Position numbers and translations under genes: made by a program. Shown here one piece after another: positions 27,659-40,175 of a stretch of DNA of 64,000 nucleotides. The notes under the pieces are model-generated. The model did not search any database, was not told where the DNA came from, and saw only the letters and a list, made by a program, of their open reading frames with translations. The DNA lies in NCBI GenBank assembly GCA_020002185.1, contig CM034533.1, positions 39,747,743 to 39,811,742 on the forward strand, given 5' to 3'. The stretch's first letter is position 1; each line of letters opens with the position of its first letter. Source of the stretch: Paraescarpia echinospica (lineage: Eukaryota; Annelida; Polychaeta; Sabellida; Siboglinidae).

Positions 27659-30600
27659 ATTTACTTGTACGTTAGCGCCTTCCACTCGCGCCCCCGTTTA
27701 CATCGGGGCACGATGTACCAACATACCGTTGCAGAGTAGTATCAAAATACCGCCAATAAAGTCAGCATAGTTTACGGTGTTTCCCAGAAACGACAACACG
27801 TGGTTTATGAAACAGCAAATGACAACGCATGATCTGCTATTACAGACTCGTCGCGGTCGCCAGCGGGCGACCGTACATAATGTGTCAGTCGCAAAACAGA
27901 AAAAAACAGTCGCATATGCGACCAATTTAGTCGCAATTTAGAGGGCTGTTTGCTTGTATTGCAGACAACGATGGCCACGTATTGTATTGAAGTATGAATG
28001 TGCAAATGCGTCATACGAAACTTATGGCTGCTATAATTACTGGTTAAAATTATAGATTTCGGTCACTAACATGTCAGGCGTCCCATCGCAAAACAATTGA
28101 TTTTATTATATTTATTATAACATACTGGTTTTCATAGTTATATTTGTGGTAAGTTTGTTTTGACGCTGAGTATAGTTTCACGGTCCAAATAAATAAGAAA
28201 TGAACCGACTCCAGCGACTACAAAAAGAACGCTGACTTATATTTTTCACGCATCACACCCAATCTAAAACAACTTCTCTGACTTCTCTGAATCTGACTCG
28301 GCACATGTGCCATTAAATGATTGTGTGACCTATAAAACAGTTTATCAAGAGGCACATTTAAAAGCAGCTCTGAAAACACATATCTTCAAAGTTATCCAAA
28401 CATGACTTAATGTTTATACAGAATATGGTGACTGTAGACATTATAAGATATATTCTCTCGCATAATTTTTATCGTTTGTATTGCTGAAGCAGCGGTACCG
28501 TCGAGCAACCGGAAGTCGGACTGCTGACGTATCGCTGAAGTTGCGAAGATATCGCGTAACCAGAAGTCAACCTGCTGACATCTTGCCGAAGCAGCCTCAA
28601 TGTCGAGAAACTAGTGGAATCCCGATATCCTGTCAAAGTTCAACCGGCGGTCGCAATGCGGTATCTTGTGGGAGCCAGCATGACGTGGAACATCCGGTGG
28701 TCGGAATCATCATTGAAAATATAAACGAGTTCTCAATGTCAGGGAAAAGTGGTGTAATGTGTAATCAGTTATTCTTCTTCTTCTTCGGCGTTCGCTCGGA
28801 CTGTAACTCCGGTTTCTCGTATGTAGGTCGCTGATCGCCGCATGTGTTCCAGAGGGTCATATATCTTGTATTTTATTGATGTCTCTGTGGGCCACGTTGT
28901 CTTTCTTTGATTCGCTGTCATTGGAGCCATGCCACAAGAACATATGTGTGTTTCTCCATTGTGTATTAGTGTACATGTGGTGCCTGAGTCTGCAGTGTCC
29001 AGTGTTAGTTATTATATTTTATGGATTGAATAAATGTTGCCTTCATGTAAGCAAAACATGGGACCGTCGGGATAATGATGTGTTGTTTATTAATTGTGTT
29101 TGCATGGCTATGGCAGTCATCTGTGAATCATGTTTATGCCGACCGAAGCGTTTTCAATTTGACCACGTAAATACTGACTAAGAGTAATCATTGATACAAT
29201 ATGAAAAGAAATAGAAGAGAAAGGAGTTTGCGTTCCTTGCCTCCAGGGCTGTTAATTAAGAATAACTAATGGTTTGCGTGTTTTCTGAAATATGTTTGAA
29301 ACAAATTAATCCAAATTGCCCACGGAAATTGTTTTACTGAAACAGTTATATTGTTGAGCTGTCGCAAAGTTGACATCACCAGAAGACGAATACAATGTTA
29401 GACAACTGGTTGTCGCAATGCCAACATAATTACAAAATGGACATACTGTTGAGTATCCGACTGTCGCAATGCCTATATCTTGCCGACGCATCATAATGTT
29501 GATGCTGTAGTATTGCGTGACGTAATATCAGAATGGCAACGAAGCCGTAATGTCTGGGAAGTCGGAAAGACAAGACCTTGCTAACGCAGTCCTGACATCG
29601 GGCAACCGAAACACATCATTGTACCGTCAGTTGGATATCAGAACGTCGACGACTCACCGTCGGACGCGTCGTTTCGGTCGACGACGCTACGAAGGTCGAT
29701 GTCTTGCCGACGTCGTCGTAATAGCGCGCGTCCTTCTACTTCCGTCACGGTCGTAATGCGCACTAGGCTAATGCAGCTGCAAAGTCGGGAACTGGCGGCA
29801 ACACGCATAATGTATCTTTCTGGACCATTGGATCTCCGATTGTCCAGACTGGAGGTATGCGTAACTATCTCACTTGTTTAAGGTATTCCATTGTCTATTT
29901 TAATATATATATACACGCATCGTTATTCGCTAGGTTCACATACATAATTGGTAGGTTTACTATTTAGTTTGTATAACCTTATTTGGTTATTGATGTTGTT
30001 TAGTTATTCTTGACTTAATCTTTAGATGTTCTTTGAAATGAACTCTTGGAAACAAGAGTATATAAGTAGAACAGTATCTCCGCTGTCAATGATTGCAATT
30101 GCTGAGGTGACCGAAGTTTGCCGCTCTACAGGTCAGTCAGCTACAGCATGCCTTGTACCGTTCGTACACATAATTAAACACAGGTCTTGGGCAGTCATTG
30201 AAGTAATTTCCATCATCTATAGCGGTCTAGTACGAAGGATAGGTTCCTGGTGGGCATTGCATGTCTGCTGTATGTCTCTCTCTATCTGTGTACGTCAGTT
30301 TTGTTTAAACTAGTAGCCCAACTGAGGCTAGTTGTTTGGGGAATGCTTATGGACAATGCGCGATGAGGCACGAAAAAACCAGAATACCAGTCTGCTCCAA
30401 TCAATTCAATTTCTATCCATTTGGGGGAACATTAATGTTTGGGAGGCAACAAGTTAATAGGCAACGTAACTTGCTATTTTCACAGCGGGAAGTAAACAAA
30501 ACTGTACGTCAACAGCAGCCAGCCGTCTATTCACATACTGTTTGTAGATAACCGATCAACAGCGTGCGTATTTTCAATATATGCACTGACCCATTCATTT

Positions 30601-30962
30601 ATATATTGACGAAGTCACGACAACAAAATGTCCGTTTCGACGGTGTAACCAGATCGAGGCAAATAGTTTCTAGAGGTCGTGTGTCCCTTAAGACAGTTCG
30701 AGAACTACGGGAATTAGCAGAACACAGAGGTAAGATTATATTGCCAAATTGTTAAACAGTCTATTCTTTTAACACGCTTAAATCTTAGTATTCGTATAGT
30801 CAACGCTAGCATTCTTGTTGATAACAGGTGAGTGCTGGTTTAGCAGGGCATGTTACATTGTCGACATGCTCTATAACTCGCGCTGTAAACTGATAAATAA
30901 TCTCGGCTTATGAACGTGTTGAGGAGAAACAGTTAGGAACATCACCAAGAACATAGATAATA
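27659..30962. other. Unassigned region right of copy A
   Basis: No ORF with recognisable domains. Between 28480 and 29800 degenerate words such as ATCTTGCCGA followed by AGC/CGC and TAATG/CAATG recur (near 28588, 29470 and 29699), suggesting an old tandem or dispersed repeat. Otherwise AT-rich and featureless to me. Confidence 0.4.
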
Positions 30963-30964
<2 letters not shown>

Positions 30965-31039
<75 letters not shown>

Positions 31040-31090
31040 TGTGTGTGTGCATGTGCGTGTGCGTGTGTTTGTGTGTGTGTTTGTGTGTTG
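30965..31090. repeat. (GT)n microsatellite
   Basis: Near-perfect GT run with a few interruptions at its right end. Confidence 0.97.
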
Positions 31091-31192
31091 TTATATAACT
31101 TAATCGTTTAACTAACTACGCACAAACGACCGCTATTTTGGGAGAGACACACCGCACCAACGTTAGGAGTTACACAGAGTGGGAACATAACC

Positions 31193-32480
<1,288 letters not shown>

Positions 32481-32508
32481 CCCTAGTCTTGGGAAGCGAC
32501 TTGAAAAT

Positions 32509-34130
32509 GTGCCCCCAAATAGCCTGTCTCGTCTCAACCTAGCTGGAAAGCCGCATCCAGCGAGATCACCAACACTGCGGTCGAAAAACAAACAAACAAC
32601 AACGATGAAACTCGGAACCTGGAATGTTAGAACCCTTACGCACAACCATAACAACGAAAAGGCCACACAATTGAACTGCGATCATTGTTCGACGATTATA
32701 CATGGATATCGCTGCCCTTAGTGAAACTCGCAGAGCAGGAGATGGACAACTTATTGAGCAATGAAGTAACTACACCTTCTTTTGATAAGGCAAATCACAC
32801 AGTGATCGTACTATTCATGGAGTTGGCTTTGCCATCGAAAACGAGCTTTTGAATAGTCTCCAAGAACCCCCCATGGGAATCAGCGAACGACTCATGACAT
32901 TCAACGTCATGCCAAAAGGAAGTCAACACTCGCCGTCATTAGTGCACATGGACCTCCCTAGACAGGGTTAAAGAAAACGTTTATTCAAGCCTGGATCGAT
33001 TTCGCCCTGCTCTGTCTGCTTGCACTAAGATAACATGGCTGGCATAACTGGAAAGCAATGAATAGGCAAAACAAATACCAGTGGCACCCTGCACCTCTAG
33101 AAATGTGCGCAACGTAGTCCTGTCATAACTCTATTTTGTCAAAATAACTGCTTCAAAGCATCGTGGCAACACCCAAGATGCAAACAATGGCGTGTGAATG
33201 ACTATCTTACTGTCAGATCTAAAGACTACAAATACGTACAAATCACTCGAGCCATGACTAGTGCAGACAGATTTTGGACAGATCACCGTCTCAACTACAC
33301 GAAAATGGCGATCAACCTCACCACAAACTACTCCAACACAGACAATGCCGCAAAAAGATAGACGTTACTGGACTAACGAACAAACAAGTTCACTTCCACC
33401 CATGCATCAACCAAGAACTCCAGGATAAACGTTTAAACACAACTTCTAGCAACACTGATGATGGAACACACTGAAATCCATTGCCACAAATGCATGCGAA
33501 GAAGGCATATGATGTACAACAAAGAAAAAAACAAGACTTGTTCGATGAGAACGATGCTGAGATACAACTGATCGACTACAAACGAAAAACATTTCATACA
33601 TGACAACAAGACAAAAACTCTACATGTAAGATAAATGCTCATATCACGGTGCATACAAAGATGAAGTGCAAACAAGGACCCATGATTTAAAGAACCAATG
33701 GTGGACCGAGAAGGCTGAATAGATACAACTACGCGTTGATACCAACAACACCCATGCCTTCTTCAAAGCAAAACGCTATAAAGACGTCATCAAATCCACC
33801 TTGAAAAGATATTACATTGACCCGAACACATGGGAATCCGAGGTTCTATCACGTACAAACTGGCGGTCGATTACATAAAACGACACAAAGTCATTCGAAG
33901 TCAACGTACTAACAACCGTAATCAAACGCGTGAGGCTAGGAAGATTAGAGTCATTGAAAAGTTACAAAACCTCCCTCACCACATTCGTATTACATGTGTT
34001 CTCATTGCGGGAAGCTGTGCCGAGCAAAGATTAGTCTAATAAATCATTTACAAACACACAACAAAAGACACGAACAATCCATGGAAAGATCAACCCCACT
34101 ACGAGTGATCGCTGATGATCATGTTGGTAA
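32509..34130 (+). mobile_element. RTE-type LINE relic lacking the reverse transcriptase (copy B, longer 5' end)
   Basis: Starts with RTE-like leader and endonuclease sequence: MKLGTWNVRTLTHNH (32605), then SETRRAGDGQLIEQ, YTFF and GISERLMTFNV in shifting frames. It continues with FWTDHRLNYTKMAINL, DLFDENDAEIQ and WWTEKA, jumps near 33775 to YYIDPNTWESEVLSRTNWRS, and ends in the CSHCGKLC...HLQTH finger (about 33994-34062). The RT domain is absent at the same junction as in copy A, so the deletion predates the duplication. Copy A is further cut at its 5' end (15171). Confidence 0.75.
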
Positions 34131-34567
34131 CTCGACAACAAGGTTTCGAACCTAGGGTGAAACGCTACATTAGTCTCTTCTGAAAGGGGGGTGTTCTAAA
34201 CGACCTACACGGGAATCGTACTTTGCTCTGTCTGCAGAAGAGACGTCAGTTATGGCCGTTGTCCATGGTTAATCCACCTCATCACAAACTATGTCTCTGT
34301 CTGCCTGTCCAGCTACCACTACTAGTATTGGCGTGCCTAAAGAGTCCAACAAGGTTAACCTTATCAAACGTATGTCACTGGCAATGCTTATTACCAATGC
34401 AAAGATCGAATTGCTTACTGCGTGCAGTACTGCAATGCTGAATGGCTGCCTTGTAGTGTTATCTAATCCGTTGTCGTATGGGCGGGTAACCAACCTTCGG
34501 CGCTGGCTTAAACGAATAGTTTTTGTGTGTGCAACTGCTGCGCGTGAATAATGTTCATTTGTGTGTT

Positions 34568-34571
34568 TATA
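34568..34571. other. Empty target site of the ISL2EU-type transposon in copy B
   Basis: GTGTGTTTATAGCAGCG here has a single TATA. Copy A has GTGTGTTTATA, then the transposon, then TATAGCAGCG. Flanks on both sides match for hundreds of bases. Confidence 0.93.
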
Positions 34572-34575
34572 GCAG

Positions 34576-34682
34576 CGTCAAAGGAGCACTGCATAGATTG
34601 CACTATTCCACGGCAGAAGTATTTTGTCGGCCGACGCTTGACGTCTGAGGCGATTTATATAACAATATGGCGCAGGCGATAT
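34576..34682. mobile_element. TTAA-type MITE relic in copy B, left part
   Basis: Same MITE as at 21851-22200, split by the CR1-like LINE. It ends in GATAT (34678-34682), the LINE target duplication. Confidence 0.8.
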
Positions 34683-34821
34683 TTAACAAGATTTAATAAG
34701 ATTGCCATCCAGAGAATTAACTCTAGATGGCAGGTGGACAAGGAAGCCCTTTGGCTTATCGAGAGTCCAACCCTTTTATGTACATATATCCAGCCCTTCT
34801 GAGGTATGTGTCGATTTTATT

Positions 34822-35688
34822 TTAAAACATATTCACACTACTAGCACCCACACAATCATCAGATAATCTGTTCCATTCATTCACAGTCCTTTGTGAAAAT
34901 AAGAACTTTCTCACGTCTAATCTACACTGCTCCTTTACTAATGTAACTTCATGTCCTCTAGTCTTTCTGTCTTTCTTAACTGAAAAAAACATATTTCTAT
35001 AAATATTTTCATAACCATTAAATATTTTAAACACTTCTATCTGGTCTCCTCTCAATCTCCTGGTCTCTAGTGTTGTTAAACCACATTCTTTTAGGCATTT
35101 TTCATAACTAAGATCCCTTAGTTTTGGTATCATTTTAGTCGCTCTCCTCTGTACTCTTTCTAGCATATCTATGTCCTTCTTGCGGTATGGCCTCCACGCT
35201 TGTATACAATATTCTAAATGAGGCCTAACTATTGTTTTGTACAGTGGTATTATTAGTTCTTTTTCTTTATATGCTATATTTCGCCTAATCAATCCAAGGA
35301 TTTGATTTCCCTTTGAAGCTGCAATTCCACACTGCTCTGAAACCTTCATGTCAGCACTAATTGTCAGCCCTAAGTCTTTTTCTTTTACAGTAGTACTTAG
35401 TACAGTTCCCCCCATTGTATATTCTACATATTCGTTCCCATGTCCTGTGTGAAGGCATTTACATTTCCCAAAATTGAACAACATTTGCCACTTTTCAGAC
35501 CATTTGATCAACCTGTCAAGATCATCTTGTAAATGCTGTCTATCTCCATCACTTTTAATCCTTCTAAACACTTTTGTATCATCTGCAAATTTCAACACCT
35601 TGCTAGCTATATCATCGTCCAAATCGTTTATATATATTAAGAATAATATAGGTCCCAGTACTGATCCCTGTGGAACCCCACTCAAAAC
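34822..35688 (-). CDS. CR1-like ORF2, RT C-terminal half (broken)
   Basis: Contains [20 protein letters not shown], the catalytic FADDT, a thumb-like part with EYCIQAW and RRATKMIP, and the terminal FLFSQRTVNEWNRLSDDCV. It is separated from the upstream part by TAA 35689-35691. The same stop is found in the two deleted copies of the family (26951-26953 and 50026-50028). Confidence 0.88.
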   Translation of the reverse strand, partial: VLSGVPQGSVLGPILFLIYINDLDDDIASKVLKFADDTKVFRRIKSDGDRQHLQDDLDRLIKWSEKWQMLFNFGKCKCLHTGHGNEYVEYTMGGTVLSTTVKEKDLGLTISADMKVSEQCGIAASKGNQILGLIRRNIAYKEKELIIPLYKTIVRPHLEYCIQAWRPYRKKDIDMLERVQRRATKMIPKLRDLSYEKCLKECGLTTLETRRLRGDQIEVFKIFNGYENIYRNMFFSVKKDRKTRGHEVTLVKEQCRLDVRKFLFSQRTVNEWNRLSDDCVGASSVNMF

Positions 35689-35792
35689 TTATTTCCAGTT
35701 TGAAGCCTCCCCATCAACAACTACCCGTTGTCTTCTGTCAATCAGCCATTTTTCTATCCAGTTAATTATACCATTTCCTATGCCATGGGCTT

Positions 35793-37488
35793 TTAGTTTA
35801 AGCAGTAATTCTGATGTGGCACTTTGTCGAAAGCTTTTTGAAAATCTAAGTAGATGATATCTACTGGTGATCCATCATCTACCCACTTAGTGATATCTTC
35901 CAAAAAACATAACATATTTGTTAAGCATGACCTCGCTTTTAGAAACCCATGTTGAGATGGGTTTATCAAGTTATGTTTAATAAGAAAATCCACCATGTGA
36001 TCTTTAATTAGTCTTTCTAATAATTTACAAATCACTGATGTTAAACTCACTGGTCTATAGTTCTCTGACTTGTTTCTCGAACCTTTTTTAAATAACGGTA
36101 TAATGTTTGCTTCTTTCCATTCTAAAGGAACCACTCCCTCTTCTAATGACAAGTTGAAAACTGTTGCAAGCGGTATGCTAATTTGTTCTACAATTTCCAC
36201 TAGTAGTTTGGGTGGAATACCATCCACTCCAGGTGATTTATTTTCCTTCATAGCCCTAATTTTCTTAGCTACCATTTTTGGGGTTACAATTAACTGTCTT
36301 AAATAGTCTGATTCTGCCCCCTTGAACTTAGCCTCTGGTACTGGCAGTGAATTAGTGTCTTCTCTGGTAAACACTGAACTAAAATACTCATTTAGGTCTT
36401 CTGCCATTAAGAATCCTTCTGATATTATATTTCCAGCACTATCTTCTAGAGGACCGACCTTATCCTGAACTTTCTGTTTGCTTCGAACATACGCATAAAA
36501 ACTCTTGCTGTCATGTTTTATATTACAAGCTAATTTATGTTCATAGCTTCTCTTTGAATTTCTAATTTCAGCTGTAGCTTGGTTTAATGCTTCTTTATAA
36601 ATGTTGTAGTCTTCGTCATTGCCAGAACGTCTATATGACTTCCACATCATTTGTTTATACTTAATTTTTCTAATGGCTTCTTTCGATAAGTATTTCTTTC
36701 TGGTCCGTTTCCCTTGTTTTTTGAAGGGAACAAATTTATCTACGATGCACTCTATTTCATTCTTTAAGATATTCCAGCATTCTGTTGCTGTCTTATTCTT
36801 CAGTGTATTATTCCGGTCTATCTTTGCTAAATATTTCCTCATTTCCTTATATCTTCCTTTGTGGAAATTTCTCCTGAACTGCTTTTTATTATTTCTTTCT
36901 GATTTTACTTTGATGGTAAAATGTATCTGGTTGTGATCACTACTTCCCAGAGGCTCACATAATTTAACATTGTCAACTAATTCATTCTGTGAGGACAAAA
37001 CTAAGTCTAACACATTATCTCCCCTGGTTGGTTCTAGCACATGTTGAGAAAGGAAACTATCTTGTACTAAAACTAAAAACTTGTGGTCCTCACTACCCAT
37101 ACTCTGTAGAGATTTCCATTTTATATGCCCATGGTTAAAATCCCCCATAATAACACAGTCCCGTTTGCTCACTTCCCTTATAGCGTTTTGTATTTTTTCA
37201 TTCTCTTCTATGCTTATGTTTGGACTTCGATAAACTAATCCAACCGTTAACGTTGAGTTTCCTGTAACTATGTTACACCAAACAGCTTCTTCGCAATCTG
37301 CTTCTCTGTCTAATTTTATTTCATAAGCCTGGATAGATTCTTTAATATATAAAATAACTCCACCTCCCCTTCTTCCTATTCTATCTTTCCTAAACATTAC
37401 ATATCCTGTCAGTCCCAATTCGGCATCTGATATATCGGTGGTTGCCCATGATTCGGTTATACCTATTATGTGAGGGTCAATATCTTCT
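35793..37488 (-). CDS. CR1-like ORF2, endonuclease and start of RT (broken)
   Basis: The open frame reads on into the flanking MITE; only 37488 downward belongs to the LINE. The APE-type endonuclease has PHIIGITESW, DFNHGHIKW and GSSDHNQIHF with the usual Asp, Asn and His positions. A linker follows, then the first RT motifs (ENKSPGVDGIPPKLL, NYRPVSLTSVICKLLERLI, IIYLDFQKAFDKVPHQ). The frame is lost near 35810 by a one-base change soon after FDKVPH. Target-primed reverse transcription is the family function. Confidence 0.88.
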
Positions 37489-37740
37489 GATATGTTTACC
37501 GTCGTTAGGTCTCGAGAACACAAGACAAGTGTGCGCTGCATCTAGTGATTGTGTTGTTGATGAGCATTTATTTATTTAGTGTTGTTTGTTTGCAACAGTA
37601 TATGTCATAAATAAATCCTTATTAACAACACAATCACTAGATATAGCGCACGCTTGCCTTGTGTTCCCGATAACTAACGGTGGCAAACATATCGCCTGCA
37701 CGAGACTGTTCTATAATTAGGCGCAGACGCATGATTACCT
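37489..37740. mobile_element. TTAA-type MITE relic in copy B, right part
   Basis: Continues from the second GATAT with the palindromic centre (AGTGATTGTGTTGTTGAT...ATCACTAG) and the CATATCGCCTGCACGAG end. Confidence 0.8.
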
Positions 37741-38203
37741 ATCAATATACACATCATGGCGGATGAAGATCCGGGCGGCCACAGCAAATACGTACGGGAA
37801 ACGCCGTCGAAAGAAGTTGTTACTGATAACAGCTAACATTGACATACTAAAATAATACACTATAATCAAACGGTTGCTGAATTGATGAAATGTGCCTTCG
37901 GGACACTGTCAAGGCAAACGTGTCACGGTTCGTTAACACAGAATATACCACCGGCGCAATACTCGTGATTAGATCATTCGAAACACTGCTGACACTAGGT
38001 TCAGTTCCCGGTCGGCAGATCGTCAAATTAACTTCACAGTACACGGTAGAAACACCGCGTCATGTCTCATCATGATCCGCCGTAAACCTGCACCACAAAA
38101 TTAGTATAATTACACAAACACTAATTTTGAGATACAGGCCGAAATTAAGCCAAGGGATTGACAGATTAATTGCGGGAGTTCACAGCACCTAATATATTAT
38201 TAT
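37741..38203. other. Non-coding part of copy B up to the BEL element
   Basis: 37741-38172 matches 22201-22581 of copy A. 38173-38203 is part of the extra segment absent from A and ends in the BEL target duplication ATTAT (38199-38203). Confidence 0.5.
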
Positions 38204-38424
38204 TATATAGACCGTCTATATAGATAACATCCCAAACCTTTTTTGACCAGTTTTTATTACGTTTACGGGGCAACGACAGATTTTGCCCGTAACGCGTTGC
38301 TTTTACGTTATTCGATGCGCAATTGTCACCTCGACAATTCTATAAACAACATGGCGAACCTCTCGCTTTTTTCTCATTCGCCAGGAGGCGTCCTAACTTT
38401 CTAGCATGCCAAATGGCGCGCACA
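38204..38424 (-). repeat. BEL 3' LTR
   Basis: 221 bp, TATATAGACC...GCGCGCACA on the window strand. On the element strand it starts TGTGCGCGCC and ends in CTATATA rather than the usual CA. Confidence 0.92.
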
Positions 38425-38800
38425 TACTCCCCCATGGAGAGTCCAAAAACGAAACATTCAATCAAATTCCAAAGCGCCATAACAATTAGGAGCATTAATT
38501 AAATTAATCACTAGAAAGTCCACCTTTCTGTTCAAAATTGAATCCAAGGATGCAACGTTCAATAATCACACGACAATGATTGTCCAGGTTCATCAACAGA
38601 TACAAATGAATTACACAGTAAACATTCCCACTTGAATGGAAACAAGCACCGCAGAACAGATGCTGCTTTACAAATTGACTTAGATAATTCCAATAGTGCA
38701 ATTATGAGTCCATTCACCGTGTTACTGACACTTGAACATACACACCCACAGCACACATCTCTGTGCATACTCAATACATTGAGTCTTGATACACAATGTG
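38425..38800 (-). other. BEL 3' untranslated region
   Basis: Between the last recognisable pol codon (stop at 38801-38803) and the 3' LTR. No ORF of note. Confidence 0.5.
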
Positions 38801-39130
38801 CTAACCCTCCGAGTCATCTTCTGCAGAATATCCACCACTGTTTTCCTCAAGAAGACACAGCTTCTGAACTGGCCGCACGAAATGCGAGCTTCTGGTCTTC
38901 ACCTCTACTGTTCGTACGCAACCATCACGACCGGGGAATGTCCTGGTGATTCTACCCAACGGCCAATTTCCTCTGGAGACGTCGTCATCCGCTACAAGAA
39001 CGAGATCGCCAACTGCTGCGTTACGAGTTTTCTGATGCCACCTGCTCCTCTCCTGTAGAGCAGGAAGATACTCCTTTAGCCATCGCTTCCAGAAGTGGTT
39101 CGCCAGAATTTATACTTGTCTCCATCTCTT
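38801..39130 (-). pseudogene. BEL pol C-terminus, DUF5641-type domain, out of frame
   Basis: Reading another frame after the integrase gives FWKRWLKEYLPALQERSRW, VGDLVLVADDDVSRGNWPLG and FVRPVQKLCLLEE, the signature of the domain that ends BEL/Pao Pol. It is cut from the integrase by a frameshift and has a stop just before FWKRW. Confidence 0.8.
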
Positions 39131-39173
39131 CCTGTGGTACTGGTCGGTGTCAAAGAAGACTCCAAGGAGGCAA

Positions 39174-40175
39174 CTACATCGCTCCCCGTTGGAGCAGGAA
39201 ATGATTAGGGGTTAGCACTTCATCATCATTTGAGTCATCACTGCTCTTACACAGGGGACGATTGTTTAGGACTTTCTCTACCTCAACGAGTGAAGTGACT
39301 AGTACGTCTTCACTGGCAAGGCATCCTCCGAGAACGGCCTGCAAGGCGAGTTTCACCGACTTTACAAGGCGTTCCCAAACACCCGACATATGGGGAGCAC
39401 CTGGCGGCTGGAAGTGCCAGTGAATCCCCTTCTGGTGGAGTTCTCGTTTGATCTGCTCTTGATTCCACTCAGAAATGGCTTGTTTTAATTCCCGCTCTCC
39501 TCCAACAAAGTTAGTGCCATTGTCGGACCAAATGTCCCGTGGATGTCCTCTGCGACCAATGAAGCGACGAAGGGCATTGATGAACGAGTTTGTGTCCAAT
39601 GATTCGGCGACTTCGATATGAATTGCTCTTACGTTCATGCAGGTAAACAAAGCGCCCCATCGTTTTAAAATGGATCGTCCTCTTTTGATCAGCATAGGTC
39701 CGAAGTAATCCACCCCGGTTCTTGTAAAGGGGGGCTCATAAGGAGTGACTCTCATCCCAGGTAGGTCAGCCATCCTCTGCGTCATCTTCATAGCTTGGCG
39801 CTTCCGACATCCAATGCAGGACCGGAGAGCACGACGAACTGTAGATCTCGCCTTCGGGATCCAGAACTGTTCTCGCAGTCTAGCAAGAACATGTTCCTGA
39901 CCAGCGTGGGCTGACGCTTGGTGAAAGTGTGTTATCAGTAAGGTCGCCACGTGATGACTCTTGGATGAATCAAAGGAGAGCGGTGCCGCTGAAATCCTTC
40001 CCCCAACGCGTAGAACGCCATCGATCAAGACTGGGTTCAGTTTCTTTAAGGAGCTCGACGTCTTGACCCTGCTCAACTTCTCAATGTCGTCGACTTCATC
40101 TGCATATGAAGACCTCTGGATGTATCTCACAATGGCCTGAGTTGCCCTTGTGAGATCTTCTGGACAGATCTCCCT
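39174..40175 (-). CDS. BEL integrase
   Basis: In the same frame as the upstream pol segment but after TAA 40176-40178. It has an HHCC zinc region (HFHQASAHAGQEH, then CIGCRK) and a catalytic core with Asp in GVDYFGPM, Asp in DIWSDNGTNF and Glu in MSGVWERLVKSVK. It also has the Pao-typical LTPNHFLL near the end. Stops at 39174, short of the family's normal C-terminus. Confidence 0.9.
   Translation of the reverse strand, partial: REICPEDLTRATQAIVRYIQRSSYADEVDDIEKLSRVKTSSSLKKLNPVLIDGVLRVGGRISAAPLSFDSSKSHHVATLLITHFHQASAHAGQEHVLARLREQFWIPKARSTVRRALRSCIGCRKRQAMKMTQRMADLPGMRVTPYEPPFTRTGVDYFGPMLIKRGRSILKRWGALFTCMNVRAIHIEVAESLDTNSFINALRRFIGRRGHPRDIWSDNGTNFVGGERELKQAISEWNQEQIKRELHQKGIHWHFQPPGAPHMSGVWERLVKSVKLALQAVLGGCLASEDVLVTSLVEVEKVLNNRPLCKSSDDSNDDEVLTPNHFLLQRGAM

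Larger units (their letters stand above)
34683..37488 (-). mobile_element. 5'-truncated CR1-like LINE inserted in the MITE relic
   Basis: About 2.8 kb on the minus strand between GATAT duplications (34678-34682 and 37489-37493). It begins inside ORF2 at the endonuclease (DPHIIGITESWATTDIS) and ends with a short repetitive tail (AATCTTATTAAATCTTGTTAAAT type). It is the same family as the deleted copies at 25865-27593 and 48911-50680. ORF2 is broken by a frameshift and by one stop codon (35689-35691). Confidence 0.9.

Noticed and set aside
28480..29800. Degenerate repeats as a coding gene or minisatellite
   Set aside because: Recurring words are too few and too diverged to define a unit by eye. 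A self-alignment would be needed.
30564..30755. 63-codon ORF as a possible exon
   Set aside because: No recognisable domain, no convincing splice sites or neighbours. Length is within chance expectation.
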